A stretch of DNA of 64,000 bases, from NCBI GenBank assembly GCA_900239685.1, contig OENT01000020.1, forward strand, positions 124,001 to 188,000. Direction: 5' to 3'. Shown here piece by piece: positions 1 to 12,935 of this stretch. Position numbers and translations under genes: made by a program. The notes under the pieces are model-generated. The model was not told where the DNA came from. It ran no database searches and worked only from the letters and a program-made list of their open reading frames with translations. How positions within the stretch are numbered: position 1 is the stretch's first letter; each line of letters starts with the position of its first letter. This stretch comes from Rotaria macrura. Taxonomy: Eukaryota > Rotifera > Eurotatoria > Philodinida > Philodinidae.

Positions 1-1035
1 CCGTCCTCCCCCCTCCTGAAAAATCGATCTTGACCCAGGAACGTTCAAATTGCATGAAACCTAGAGGATATGTTAGGCTTGGTATGAAAAGGTTATGGTT
101 AAATTTTCAGCCTTCTATCATGATATTGGGCTGAGATACGGACCTGGAAATAGTCAAATTTGGCAACCCAAATTTCTCGGTTCAGGTTCATCATTTATCT
201 CTAACTTATTTTTGTTAGAAAGAACATGTCAACATGGAGGGCAGTACACAGTTCTTTTTTTTTAAATTCTTACTTTTTCAGCGAAAAAAACGAATCACGA
301 GTTTAGTGACTTCAAAAAACCCGAAAAAAAGGGGGGGGGGTTGAAAACAGATCCCTTGTTATATAGTCATAAAGAACAGTTATTGAAAAAAAGGTTCTGC
401 AGTGCCCTGGATTTTGACATGCACTTTCAAACAAAAAAACATTTTAATACATCGTATGTAGCTGAACTGAGAACTTTGGGATGCGCTTTTTTTAAAGTGC
501 AAACTGAGAAAAAACGAAAAAAAATTTTTCGCAAACTTTTTTCGATATTTGAGAATTTTTGAGGAAAATTCAGTTTTTCGAGGATGGCTTCCAGAAATCC
601 TCAAACTTCCCGGCAAAATAGAGGCTTTGAGTAAAAACCTATCGCAATTCTGAAAGAGTGAAGAACGGGCTATCTTCTGGTGCATTTATCTTATTTTCCG
701 AATTTTTCAGAAAATTGACTTTTTTTGAAATATAAACCAAGATAGATATTTCCGCATAGGCATTCAAAGGAAAAACTAAGGTTTTCTTTTCATAGCCATA
801 TAATGAATATGGTAATCAATTATCCTTTTTAGAAAGTCGTATTCTTTAGGGTTATGATTACAAAAATGATTTTCTAGACACGATACTGAAAATGATTTCA
901 AAAAATAGACTAAAAGATTTCATTGATTATTCAAAACATTAGTGAAATTCGATTGATATTCTACGGATAAGAAACTAAAACTGTGTTCGTCCTCTAGTTT
1001 TAACAAGTATTATCGTCATGAATAATATTGTTTAG
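1..1035. other. no recognised gene; low-complexity flank
   Basis: I see no convincing exon here. The stretch holds A-rich and T-rich runs and an uninterrupted run of ten G at 331-340, which stands out in AT-rich DNA. The missing first exons of the SPAG17-like gene would be expected here or beyond the window, but no open frame resembles the family N-terminus. The last bases form a splice acceptor (AG at 1034-1035). Confidence 0.5.
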
Positions 1036-4000
1036 ATAAAAACATTGGGTAAACCATCGAAAAATGCTACTAAATCAGTGTCAACAAGTTCAGTTCTTTC
1101 CAGTCTCACTAGTTCACCTTATCTTGCTGCTTTTGAACAAGCTAAGTTAGTATTAGATACAAGTGGAGACATCGATGATCAACTATGGGCTAAATTAATA
1201 AAATCTCGAATACTTGATCTGAAGAAAGATGTACAAGCTCGAACGATTCATAAAACAGTGTGTAAAACCAAAACAAAGAGCTTGGCTTTTTGTAATACTT
1301 ATCATTAAATACAATTCTAGTCATCAACACCAGGAACGAATACATCGCAAAAAGTAGAAAAACCGAAATCACCAGGTGGAAAAAAATCACCTAAGCCAGC
1401 TGCTGGTGCTGCTGCAAAAAAGCAAACACCTGGTTTACAACCGTCTGCAACAGATACACATATTGAAAAATCAACCGGCGTTAAAACACGCGATCAAATA
1501 ACGAATGAAACCAAATATATTGGTATGTGTTAGTCAACTAGTAGAGACAACAGAAGAAAACATTCGAGTTTTAACATTGTCATTCAGAATCATCCTCATT
1601 GAAAAGAAAAGGTTACAGAGTATTCTGTGTTTAGCTATACTTATGCTCTGCTATACGATTATAAATATTTTTATTTAACGATTTATGTACAATAAAGAAC
1701 GAAAGAAAACAAAATACTGACATGCATTTGAATTTAGATGACGAACCAAACGATGGACCTAATCAATATGTATTTTTAAGTGGATTCTATTCAACTGGTC
1801 TTTTAAATGTACTCGATAGTGTTGGCGTTCATATTGATACAATAACAAATATATCATGCGATAGTCTGAATGAAACCAAGCATTTATTCGATGAAATGAT
1901 ACAACGAGATCGACAAGAACAGACATTGAAAGCTGATGTACTTAAAGATATACGTATGTAGAAAATTTATACGACTCAAAATTAGATTTCTTTTTTAAAC
2001 ATTACTAATTTTCAGCAAAAGATTCGATAAGTAAGAATTTATTTTGGATTGATTTTTCAAGTTCCACAACTAACTTTTTTTTCACAAACCCAATAAAGAT
2101 TCTATCATATAACGAAGTTATTTATAACTCATTTTCAAATTTGATATTTGATTTGAAATGATTTATCATAGTTATCATGTTTTCATAAAAATGCTCTAAT
2201 AATTTCTATTATGGTATTCAGGCATATTCACCGAGATAATTTAGTATATTAACAGTCAGTCAATTCCGTATATAACTAATAACAAAATTTTTATTTCTAT
2301 TCAGGCGTGACCCTTATAGTTTTTATAAATTTTAGTAACTCCCGAACAAATTGCTCAACAAAATGAACAAAATGATAAAATTTTAAATGATTTCTGGAAA
2401 AATCTCATGCCATTATTAGACAATTCACCGGATCGCTCAATGTTACAAGACATTATTGTAACAACATTGAAAGTTGCTAGTAACGATGTACCTGATTCAT
2501 GGGCTAATACTGATCAAAGAGTTAGTTAATACGTTAAACCCATTATTATTAGATAATGTCTTTTATTTATTTCTAAATTTAATAGATTAAATTAGCTCAA
2601 TCACTTTGTATTAATATTGTTGAAAATAGTTTTCGTTTGAATATACGTAAACGACAATTCAATACATTTAATCAGCAAATGAATGTAGTCAATGTTCCTA
2701 CAATTGGTTTGTATTTCATGCTTTTATTTTCTTTTGAAACGATAGAATTACTATTATATTTTGTTCATCGTTTTCAGAAGAAAAGATGATAGAATCAATA
2801 TGCGACGCAAAGATCTATAATGAAATAACAACAATCATTCCGCCAGAATCATTAAGTGTGCCACTTATTTTACATGGAATCCTTGAACAAGTTTGTTTGA
2901 AAAATAAAAATAATCATTGATATTTGTTTTCTTTTGTCAATACATTAAATCTTTTAGGTTGATGCACAAGTTGCTAATATGAATAAAAAGATACCAACTC
3001 AACAAGATGATGTTGGACGATATTTACGTGACAAATTAATGAGTCTTTCAATGGGAAAAGAACAACAAAAAGTAAATAAATATGGAAAAAATATATACTG
3101 TTTGACATACGTTGATGACATAGGAAATTGAAAATCTCGTTCCGAAATCTCCATTTTCAAAAGCTACTGGATCAGGTCCAAATATGATTTATTATGGTGA
3201 TGATATAAAACAACGTTTAGCAACACTAAATCGACTAGCCATTATTGATCCATTGAAAGTCGAACATGATTTTCTAATGTTACACTCACGTCTTATGAAT
3301 ATTCCAGATCTATCAACGAAAAAATCTGATGATTTAGATTCGAGAGAACGTCAAACACGTCTCAATCAATTCTTACAATTTTGTACCGATGAAGAACTTC
3401 TTCTATCAGGTTTATAGATAATAGGAAGTTCTCATATTTACTCATTGATTATCTTTAGATGTTGATCATATTCTTAAACAGTTTGTCTTTGAATGTATGA
3501 CATTAAATCCAACCGCAACCGAAAATCCGACAGAACAGCAAACGAGTCGACCAGCATCAGCAGACAGTCATCATCATGACGATGAACAATTACGTTTCGA
3601 CAGACGCTTATCAACGGTGATGAATGAAGAAAATAAACAAATCAGTAGCAGTCAACCTATTATATGGGATGATCCATTTGAATCATTAACAATTAATGAA
3701 CAAACAGGAAGAATCGGCATTGCAGCTGATACACTTGCGTCAAGTCCAACGGGTCGATGTATGTTCAAAATCAAACTTAACCCCGTGTCATATCTATCGA
3801 CTTGTTTTAGCATCAAAAGGATCAATCCTTCGAACTCGGGTTCAATCACCGAAACGAGCAGGTAACTTAAACAAAAATCCACCCAAAGAGATTTCTTTTG
3901 AGACTTTATCTAAAACAAAAGCAAAAGAAAAAACACCTTTGTTAATTATTATGTTACAGAATTAGATTCAGGTATCGATATGTGTGTATATAGATATTTG

Positions 4001-7000
4001 CCGGAGTTTGATAAAACTAGATCACCTATTGTTGATTGACACCTACAATCAAATTTATTTGTGTTTTTGGTTGACACCATTTTCTCTCATGAAAACTAAC
4101 GCTTGATTTTGTCTTTTACACTAATGCTAACCTGGTTTTCGATTGTGTTCTTCGTTTGATTTCAACAGTCTACACTGTTCGTTTTGATGTTAATGATCCA
4201 GACAATAATCTTTATCAACAAATGTCTCATCTGATGCCACCGATCGGAGGAGCCAATGTCGATGGAACCATTCAAAATATTACTCAATATCATAAAAGAA
4301 ATTTAAATGATTGGAATTTTGCTGAACATTTTGAACCTGATGTATTTGTACAAGTACGTATCGAATTGAGATAAACATTTTCGCACATCTTCAAGGTACT
4401 AATGAACTGCTGACAAACATATTTTCTGATAGAAACCGTTTGTTTTAGTTTTATTCTACGATTTAATATCTCTTCGTTAAAATAATAAAGATGAAATCAT
4501 TGTTTTCATGTGATTACGAACTTTTTCGATACAAAAGAAAACAACATAACTGACTGAAATAATCAGTGAATTTCATAAAAGGATTGAGATCATGTAAAAA
4601 ATTTCCTTGGAAAACGTTTCATGTCTACAACATCTCAGCTTGTTGCTTATCAATATTTCATGCATGCCTATGCCAGTATTTATTTCATAGAAAACAAATA
4701 CCATTTTCGATATTGCTACGGAAATACGAAGGAATGCAATATAGATGTCGTTTTACGTTCATAGTATTCGATTGTGTTTGAATATGTCAGGCTTTCTTTA
4801 TTCTTTCGATTACCTATACTTAATTTATTTAGATAATCGAGCAAGCTCTACAAACACATTCAAACATCAGTGTCTACTATAATCGACGAGATCATACACA
4901 CATGATCATTCTTTCATTGCCTGTACCAGAAGGTAAAACAATCGGTTATGAAAATACAAGCAAAAAACTCTTTTCTGATGTTGGATTCAGGTAGAGACAT
5001 TGTGTTCATTGAAGGAAACATTTTAAAATTGTTAATTCAATAGAAATTTTCTTGATGAAATATCATATGAAATTGTCGATTGGCTGCGAGATGAAGAAGC
5101 TAAATATCAGGCTGAGTTACTTGCACAAGAAGTACAAGCATTCGCACGTCAAACAACGCCAACACCTGATTCAATAAAACCACCAGTTGTAACTGTTGAC
5201 GCTGGCGGTAAAAAAAGCAAAGCAGGAGGAAAAAGTATTATTCTATAATATGTCAAGAATTCGAAGTGATGGGAACGATAAAAAATAAACTTTTATTTTA
5301 GAAACGCCACCAGTTCGATCATCGAGTGTTTCTTCCGATAGTGGAAATAGTACAGATGAAGAAAAAATTATTCGTGACGATTACGTCTATCCAACATCAT
5401 TAAAAGCGTGGAAACAAAAGAAAGACAAAGAGACGCAAGAACAAGAACAAGCGAAAGCAAAAAGGCCAGCATCAGGTGCTCGATCACCTAAAGGGAAAAG
5501 TCCTCGAGGAGCGGACAAAACAGCTAAAGCTGCAACACCACGTGAAAAATCTCCTAAAGGAACTAAAACGAAGCGAGCAGCAAGTGCTACCCCATCAGAA
5601 AAATCAGCAGTACGTAAAACGTTTTCAAATATAATTCATGAAGAAGACAAAACAAAATTGGCCATGCAGTAGAAACTATTATCCATATGATTTTCTTTTC
5701 AGGGAATGAAAACACCACAAGATTTAGGTGAAGTTGTTGAACAAGTAAATCTGACAAATTTTCAATATTCTATTCGTTTTAGTTTATTTCTTTTTTTTAT
5801 TCTTATAATTAGTTCATTGGTTATAGTCTCGGCAATCGTTTACTAAGTGCACAATGTAATATGTCACATTTACTTTTGCCCGATGGCTGTTTTATACGAA
5901 CACGTATGGATGCACTTAAACGCGGACCGACATGTGTTTTAACAAGGTTTGTCAAATTCGAATTCTTCGTGAGTCACTAATGGAAATTCTTATGATTGAA
6001 TCTTTAGTTTATATCGAAATAAAAGCTCATATACCGTACAATTAATTAATCCGAAGAAATCTTCGAATACTGACACGCAACCATCACCAACTATACAAAT
6101 AACTACTGATGAAACCAAACAACCTACAGATGGTTCGTTTTTCTACTCTGCGTATAGCGTATTCGTTTAGAATTGTATTATGTTTTTTCTCTCTTATTTA
6201 AGATAACCAAGCAATGCCAACAACAGAAAAACGAGTCGCTGACTATGGTGTATTTACAGCTATACTTAATTCAGGCATGATTCTATCTTGTAGTAACTAT
6301 GATACTAAACCTCCGAAAGGTAAAACTATACACATTTTAACAAAGTCATTTGGAAAAATAAACGATGTATTTATTTGAATAGTCGCAAATCCTTCTACTA
6401 CTCCTCTTCCTGAACCTTCAATTTATGAAACTCCAGTTGAAGAGAAAGTCGAAGATAAGAAGAAAGATGCAGCTGCTGCTGCCAAAGGCAAGAAAAAAGG
6501 CAAAACAGTCGAAGTAGAAACGCCGACAATAGTAAGTTACACTGTGAATATCTATATTACACAAGTGCATTATCATATTTCAATGAAACCTAAATCACCA
6601 ATTATACTATAGGTTGTAGAAACCATCGTCGAGGTAGCATTTATTTGTCTGATTTTAAATACTTAAACATATAAATATGCTTCAATTACACATCATTTTT
6701 TATTTCACTTCGTATTTGATTTTATCTATTCAATCGAGACATTTCACTCTACACGAAAATAATCGATGACAGTCTCAATCATTTTCGTTTTTCGAATCAT
6801 CAATCAGAATTGCAATTTTAATTTTTATATGTATTCACAGGAAAAGCCACCACCAGAACCACAATTCGAATCAGAGCCATTTCAACGATTGACTATTTCA
6901 ATTCCAACTGGTCTTGTTGTTACATACTATCCTGAAACATTTGTTGGTAAAGATGCTTATAAGACTATTTTGTTTTTCGTAACAAATATTGATCTTGCTT

Positions 7001-10000
7001 TCTTTTTTCTCTCGACATTTGTTCTAGGTGTCAAACCAACACAATCTAATCAACCGCATAGACTTGTTGTTAAACAATATTATCCGCATCAATCGAAAGG
7101 TTTCCACGCATGTGAACAATCACGTTTAACTGCATATGAAGAAAATTCACGTATCATTGATGCCGAAGGACATGTTATGATATTTAAACGTGATGGTGAA
7201 GTAATGGTATGTTAATTGTTTGATCAGATCTGTCTTTTATTCTCGAAATACTCTACGTATGAATTTTAATGTTTTGATTGATAGGTTCTGCAACCCGATG
7301 GTGGAATATTTATGAAAACGATTGTAAATCAAGGTGAACCAGATGTTGATCTAGCAGTCGAAAACCAACCATCTGGCAAAAAAGACAGTAAAGGTGATGC
7401 CAAAGGAAAGAAGAAAAATGATTCGAAACTTGAAACAGATGTATCAACAATTAATGAAGAAGTTAAACAAGTTGTTTATCAATGGAAATGTATTACTGCC
7501 GATGGACAATTATATATACAAAATTCAACGAATCAAGAATATGAAAAATTAGATCAATTACGATTAATTCTTGAAACAAATCCGAAAACAAATGAGGTTA
7601 TTAGAAAACTAAAAATAAAGAAAACATCGAATCTAGATATAGACTTTGTTTTAATCTATTCCATCATTTAGCAAGTCATTCATCGTGAAGATAAAGTAAT
7701 TATTGTTTTTCGTTCTGATGGATCTCGAGTCGTAAGTTTTGCTGACGGAACAAGGTAACATTTCTTTGAAGTAAAACACCAAACATTGAATAATTCTTCA
7801 GCAATTCAAATAATTCATAGGACGATCATAGCAATCGTTCGATCTATTGTGTTCGTACGAAATTATCAGATGAGATTTTGTCAGATATCAATCATTCTGA
7901 AGACTTCAAATCTTAGAATGCTTAATCTTAAAGAATGCTAGGCTTATGAGTATTGGAAAAGTATGGAGATAACTAATTCTTCTTTGCTCCGATGCGTTTG
8001 GTTAATCATTGGAATATCTTTTCGTGCACTTAGTTATTGATGTTTTCAAATGAAAATATTTGATTATGTTCTACTTGATTATTGCCTCCCGTTAAATATC
8101 TGTTTTTCGAACAATTACAAGAAGAAAAGTCTTTTGATGACTCAATCCACCAAATAAGTAGTATCCAGTTTGAAGTTGATTAAATGTTTTTCTAGTTGAT
8201 GCAATGAATCCAATGAACTTCCTCGTCCTCTTCTTCATCCATCGCTAGAAATCCGTAAGAAAATGGAAAAATTGATCGGACGATCTTTTAATAGAATACT
8301 GACATTGCGCTCTAATGACACAAGAAAATAAAACACGAAAATAAAATCATTCGGATTGTTGAAGAATTTTTCCACAAACTTCTTTTTGTTGTTATTGTAA
8401 GATGTATTTTTATTTCATGATTTATTCATCTATTTAGAATAACTACTTATGATGCTGTAGAACAGAAAAATAGTAGTCCAACTAATCAACAGACAGGTAT
8501 AGAAATTGAATCTGTCGACATTGCTTTTAATTCAATGAATTATCTAGACGAACGCAACAATTCAATGTTGGGCTTTCGAAAAATTCCTCATGTTAAAATT
8601 GAAGCACTTGGCTATGCAACGGTTGCATTCAATTGTCAAACAACTGATTGTCGAACCGTATTTAATGATGGAAGTTCAATAGATGTTTTTGCAAATGGTA
8701 CATATTCAATATTTGAAAGTGATGGAGAAAAATTCGATATCAATGATAATGGCGATGTACTTTTGGATTTTCAACAGTAAATTTTTATTTTAATCATGAT
8801 TTAATAAATTTGGACATCATTTTAGATCGTCTTATGCAAAACGAATACAGGAGCTTCTATCAAATATTGAACCAAGTAAATGTATCTTGTCACAGAACGG
8901 TGATATGATACTCGATGCTGTTGATTATGAACAAACACAATATTGTGTTGAAGCATCCGGAGAAACTTATTCTAAGGAAACTGATCAACGTCACATGACG
9001 AAAGCCTTGCCTTTGGATATGCATGTGCCAAGGTAAATACGAACGCTTACCAAAGAGAACATAAAATCTTCTTGTTGAATAAGAAAATTTATAATCAAGC
9101 CATCGAGATGTCATTGATAAAATAATTGTCGGCAACCACATAGCTATCAGAGAATAGACAACATAATGATATGTACTAGAATGAAAACGCACCAGAAATA
9201 ACTGTCCAGTTTTAAGTCTTGTTTTTGACTGAAAATATTTTCATAGCAATCCTTTTAATTTCAAAGATTTATTTTTCTCTAGATACTATTTGTTCTTTTG
9301 ATAAAAATTACAATCGATTTTGAGCTGCAGTCAATATTTGACTAAATTATCGAATCTTAAAGACTTGTTATTCATTGACAGACTCATGGTTTTTCCATTG
9401 TATTCTTTTGCTGACATTGTATTTAAAAGTTTGTACATAAGAGAAAACCAATTACATTCACTTCAATCAAAAGGACATTTACAAATTTTCGACAAACTCT
9501 TTTTGGCACATGAACTTTTCTTGATAAGGATTAGACAAATCTTTATGGATACTGGATTTTTATTAGAACCACCTGTAATATCGAGATTCAAAGCGTCGTA
9601 TTCAACAAAATGAGATGTTCGTGATAAGATTATATTGTTAATAAAGCAATTTGCACTTTTTTTTGTCATCTTGCTTTAATTTTTCAATTAGTCATCAATT
9701 TTTTTCAATTAGAAATCAATGTTTCCACTACACATACTTATAACAAGAAGTAGACAAGATAAAAACTCAAGTACATATTTCGTTAAAAGAAAAACTAAAT
9801 TATCGTTCGCTTTTTTTAACATTCTTCCATAGTTTATATACATTTTCATTATTGAGCATTGTAAATTGTGATCAATTAGTAAAATCAGATGGTGGTAATA
9901 CAGAAGTGTTTTTCTTTTTTGTTTGCATAACCAATTTAGTATCGTTAAACAAAAAAGTAATATTTTGTCGTACTTCAATAGTCTGAGAATATGTTTGATC

Positions 10001-12857
10001 CTAAATTTCTTTCCTTTTTCATCTCCATTGATTCAGTTTTCAAAAACAAAAATTAACGGATTCATAAAACAAACTTGTATTTTTACGTAGGGTATGAGAG
10101 TGTGGGATTGAACGAAGAAACGCGCACATACATTTTTCAATCCTTGTTCAAAATCACTCGTACAGTAGACGAAACGCATCCTCGATACATGAATGTATTT
10201 CATATTATTCAAGCTGTTTTTCTTAATTGAGCAATATGGTTTTTCATTCGATCTAGCACATTCTGTCACATTTAGATTTTTCATCGTTCATGAAGATGGC
10301 AGTGGAACGGAATTATTACGTTTTAAAGATCTGTATTCATATTTACGAACAATGGATTTTGATCCAAGTACAGCCGTTGTTCGTGAGCCATTATTAAGTA
10401 ATCCAAAAGTAACGGGAGCAACTGTCATGAGACCATTTCAAGGTACATACATATTTGCATATTCTTACGTGTTTCTTCTTTTGAATGTCATCTATTATCT
10501 TCACTTAAATTCTGCTAGATGAAATTCATCATCGTTGGTTAATATCGTTCGATGATGATTCTGTTGTGCCGCCAAGCCTTCGAAATTATACGTCAGCAAC
10601 AGCTATGACTCGTAGTTATTCGTCAATGTCAGGAAGTAATAATTCATCAACGCATAATTTAAATCCGCACGAAGGTGCTATTATTCGACAAACGGGTAAA
10701 AATAATCAACAACAATTTAAATCTAATACACAAACAACTGGTGTTTCAAGTCAACAGGCTATACTTGAAACGCCTAAAGCACTTGATTATCGAAATTTTA
10801 TGGAATTTCCAAGACTGCAAGATGACATTCGACTCAAATTATTTACTTCGTTAAAGTATGAAATGAAACGAAAGTATTCACTTTTTACTTGAGTTTTCTG
10901 TTTTTATTCTAGATCCTATATTGATTTTGTTAAAAGTCGAGCCGATTATCATTCAAAATTATTACCACATGACCATCGAAGTCGATTTGAGAAAGAAAGA
11001 GCAAATAAAATTTGGAAAAATGTTCGACCACAAGGAACAACAAAAGGTATTTGGTTGTTATTACTGTTTAATTATTGAAATTGTATTATGTTTCTATACT
11101 TATTAGACGATTTAAGTTTACTATATCTAAAAACTGTTCATCCAGATCGACAAAGAACAACAACACGTCAATCTGTTGTGCCATTAGCAAAAAAATTTAA
11201 TCTTGATCATTTACATGAAGAACTTCAACAAGAAAAATACAATAAACAATTAAAAAATGATATGAAAAAAGGTATCGTTATACCTTATTTTAAGAGTGAA
11301 TGGGGAATGGCATACATACAACAACAACAACAACAACCATCACAAACAGGCAATGTGTTAACAAGAGAATCGAAAAGCTCTGAAATCATCCGTAAATCTA
11401 GAAATTTTCTAAAATATACTTTTCTTTTTTAATTAAAAATATATATTCAATACATCATATTATAGAATCATCGAATGGTAATCAAGTCTTTGTCAAATCT
11501 CATCCAAATTCTCCGAGCGAAACACAAAATCAGTTATCACAAGTTCGAAAGTATCAACCAACTCGTAGTGTCAGCACAGGTAAGAGAAAGATTGTCTAAT
11601 GGAATGCGTTCTTTTCATGAATCAAGTATGGATTTATTATTTTAAGAAAACGTCAGTATTCAAGAAAATTTTGTGAAACATAGTGTTAAACGAATACTGA
11701 AATATATAATCTATTGAATTTCTTGAATAGATAACTAGAATATATGTTAAGAAAACTATAGAGAGATTTTGATAAATTTCATGTTGAATCTGATTACAGT
11801 TTTAGATTTTACTCCTGCCGAAATTGTACGATTATTAATCTGTTTTTGTTTTCTAGAAGCTGAAGACAATAAGACTATGGGTGGTTCTGGTCAACATGAT
11901 CAAGATGCTGTCTATCGTCCTGTTAAACAATATACATCACCGAGAGGATATGTTGAATATAATGCATTAGGTAATAAACGAGCACAACCAATTAAAATAC
12001 CAAATGGATTGAAAGGTTCTCGACCAAATGCCGAACCTCATTCACGTGTAAGTATTCTTAGTTAGTGTTATTAACTCGAAAGGGATGACTTAGATTTGAC
12101 TTGACATTTGCTTTTTAATTCTGTCAAGTTTCTTGATATGGAAGAACCTGTAATGGTCCGACCGAACAATGCATCGATAGGTACAGCAGCTCTGAATAAT
12201 AGACCATTGAGAGAAAGACGTGGTTGTGAAATTTTTCCTGATAGAATGGATTTCGGTATTTTAAAAGAAGGTAAATACTCAATAGATTTTGCAACATAAT
12301 AGTATACATTCTCAAGATAAATAAATGTAGGTGTAACATATGGTACAGAAATCGAAATAAAAAATGTTGGCATTGATGCATGTCGTTTTCGTGTTCGTCA
12401 ACCACCATTGGGTACTGGATTACGAGTTATCTTTCAACCAGGACTTGTATGTGTATCTTATTTTTAAAATCTATTTACAAATTTATATTACCTACTTGTA
12501 AATCTAATCAAATTTATTTTCTTCAAGCTTGCTGCGGGTATGCGTCGACCAATCATGATTGAACTTTATGCAATTATTAAACAAAATCAAAATCAACAAC
12601 AATTACAACTACAGCAGCAATCTCAAGGTCTTTATCAACTAGATCAATCGATTGAAATCATAACCGAAACTGATATAATGCATTTTCCAATTCGTGCAAA
12701 AATAGCCAGCGAAGAACAGTTTGATATTATGTTTGTTAACAAAGATGAAACAGCTGGAATGCAAAAATCAATTCGTTTATTAGCACGAAAAAGTCCAAAT
12801 ACAAATGATTGGCTTGCTAATTCGAGTGACAACACCACAATTCCTACAAATGAATGA
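1036..12857 (+). CDS. SPAG17: SPAG17/PF6-like central-apparatus protein (N-terminus missing)
   Basis: SPAG17 (PF6 in Chlamydomonas) is a large scaffold of the C1a projection on the central pair of motile cilia. I join 35 exons, all GT-AG with compatible phases: 1036-1257, 1321-1522, 1738-1953, 2336-2520, 2586-2706, 2778-2890, 2958-3071, 3124-3409, 3459-3758, 3811-3861 (weak), 4169-4353, 4833-4990, 5044-5234, 5302-5609, 5703-5744, 5813-5946, 6008-6132, 6203-6319, 6383-6531, 6613-6633, 6841-6946, 7028-7206, 7285-7596, 7672-7754, 8438-8776, 8826-9032, 10276-10442, 10519-10855, 10913-11046, 11107-11391, 11466-11579, 11857-12047, 12129-12270, 12331-12446, 12528-12857. This gives about 2,093 residues against about 2,220 in human. 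Family landmarks are YIDDEPNDG, DWNFAEHFEPDV, SDVGFRNFLDEI and the C-terminal DRMDFGILKEG block, which resembles an ASH/Ig-like fold. Lysine/alanine-rich linkers lie between. The first exon opens at an acceptor with a stop just upstream, so about 100 N-terminal residues are absent. Confidence 0.93.
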
Positions 12858-12929
12858 TTCAATAATGATATATTAAAAAAATAACCTTATAGTATTGTAT
12901 TTTGTATAAGATTTTCTTTTGAATTTTTC

Positions 12930-12935
12930 AATAAA
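12930..12935 (+). promoter_or_regulatory. poly(A) signal of the SPAG17-like gene
   Basis: A canonical AATAAA lies 73 bases after the stop codon, in a T-rich 3' flank. The position fits a short 3'UTR. Confidence 0.55.

Noticed and set aside
9320..9613. 97-codon plus-strand frame
   Set aside because: It lies inside the 1.2-kb SPAG17 intron 9033-10275, has no family motif and overlaps an open frame on the opposite strand; it looks like AT-rich chance coding.
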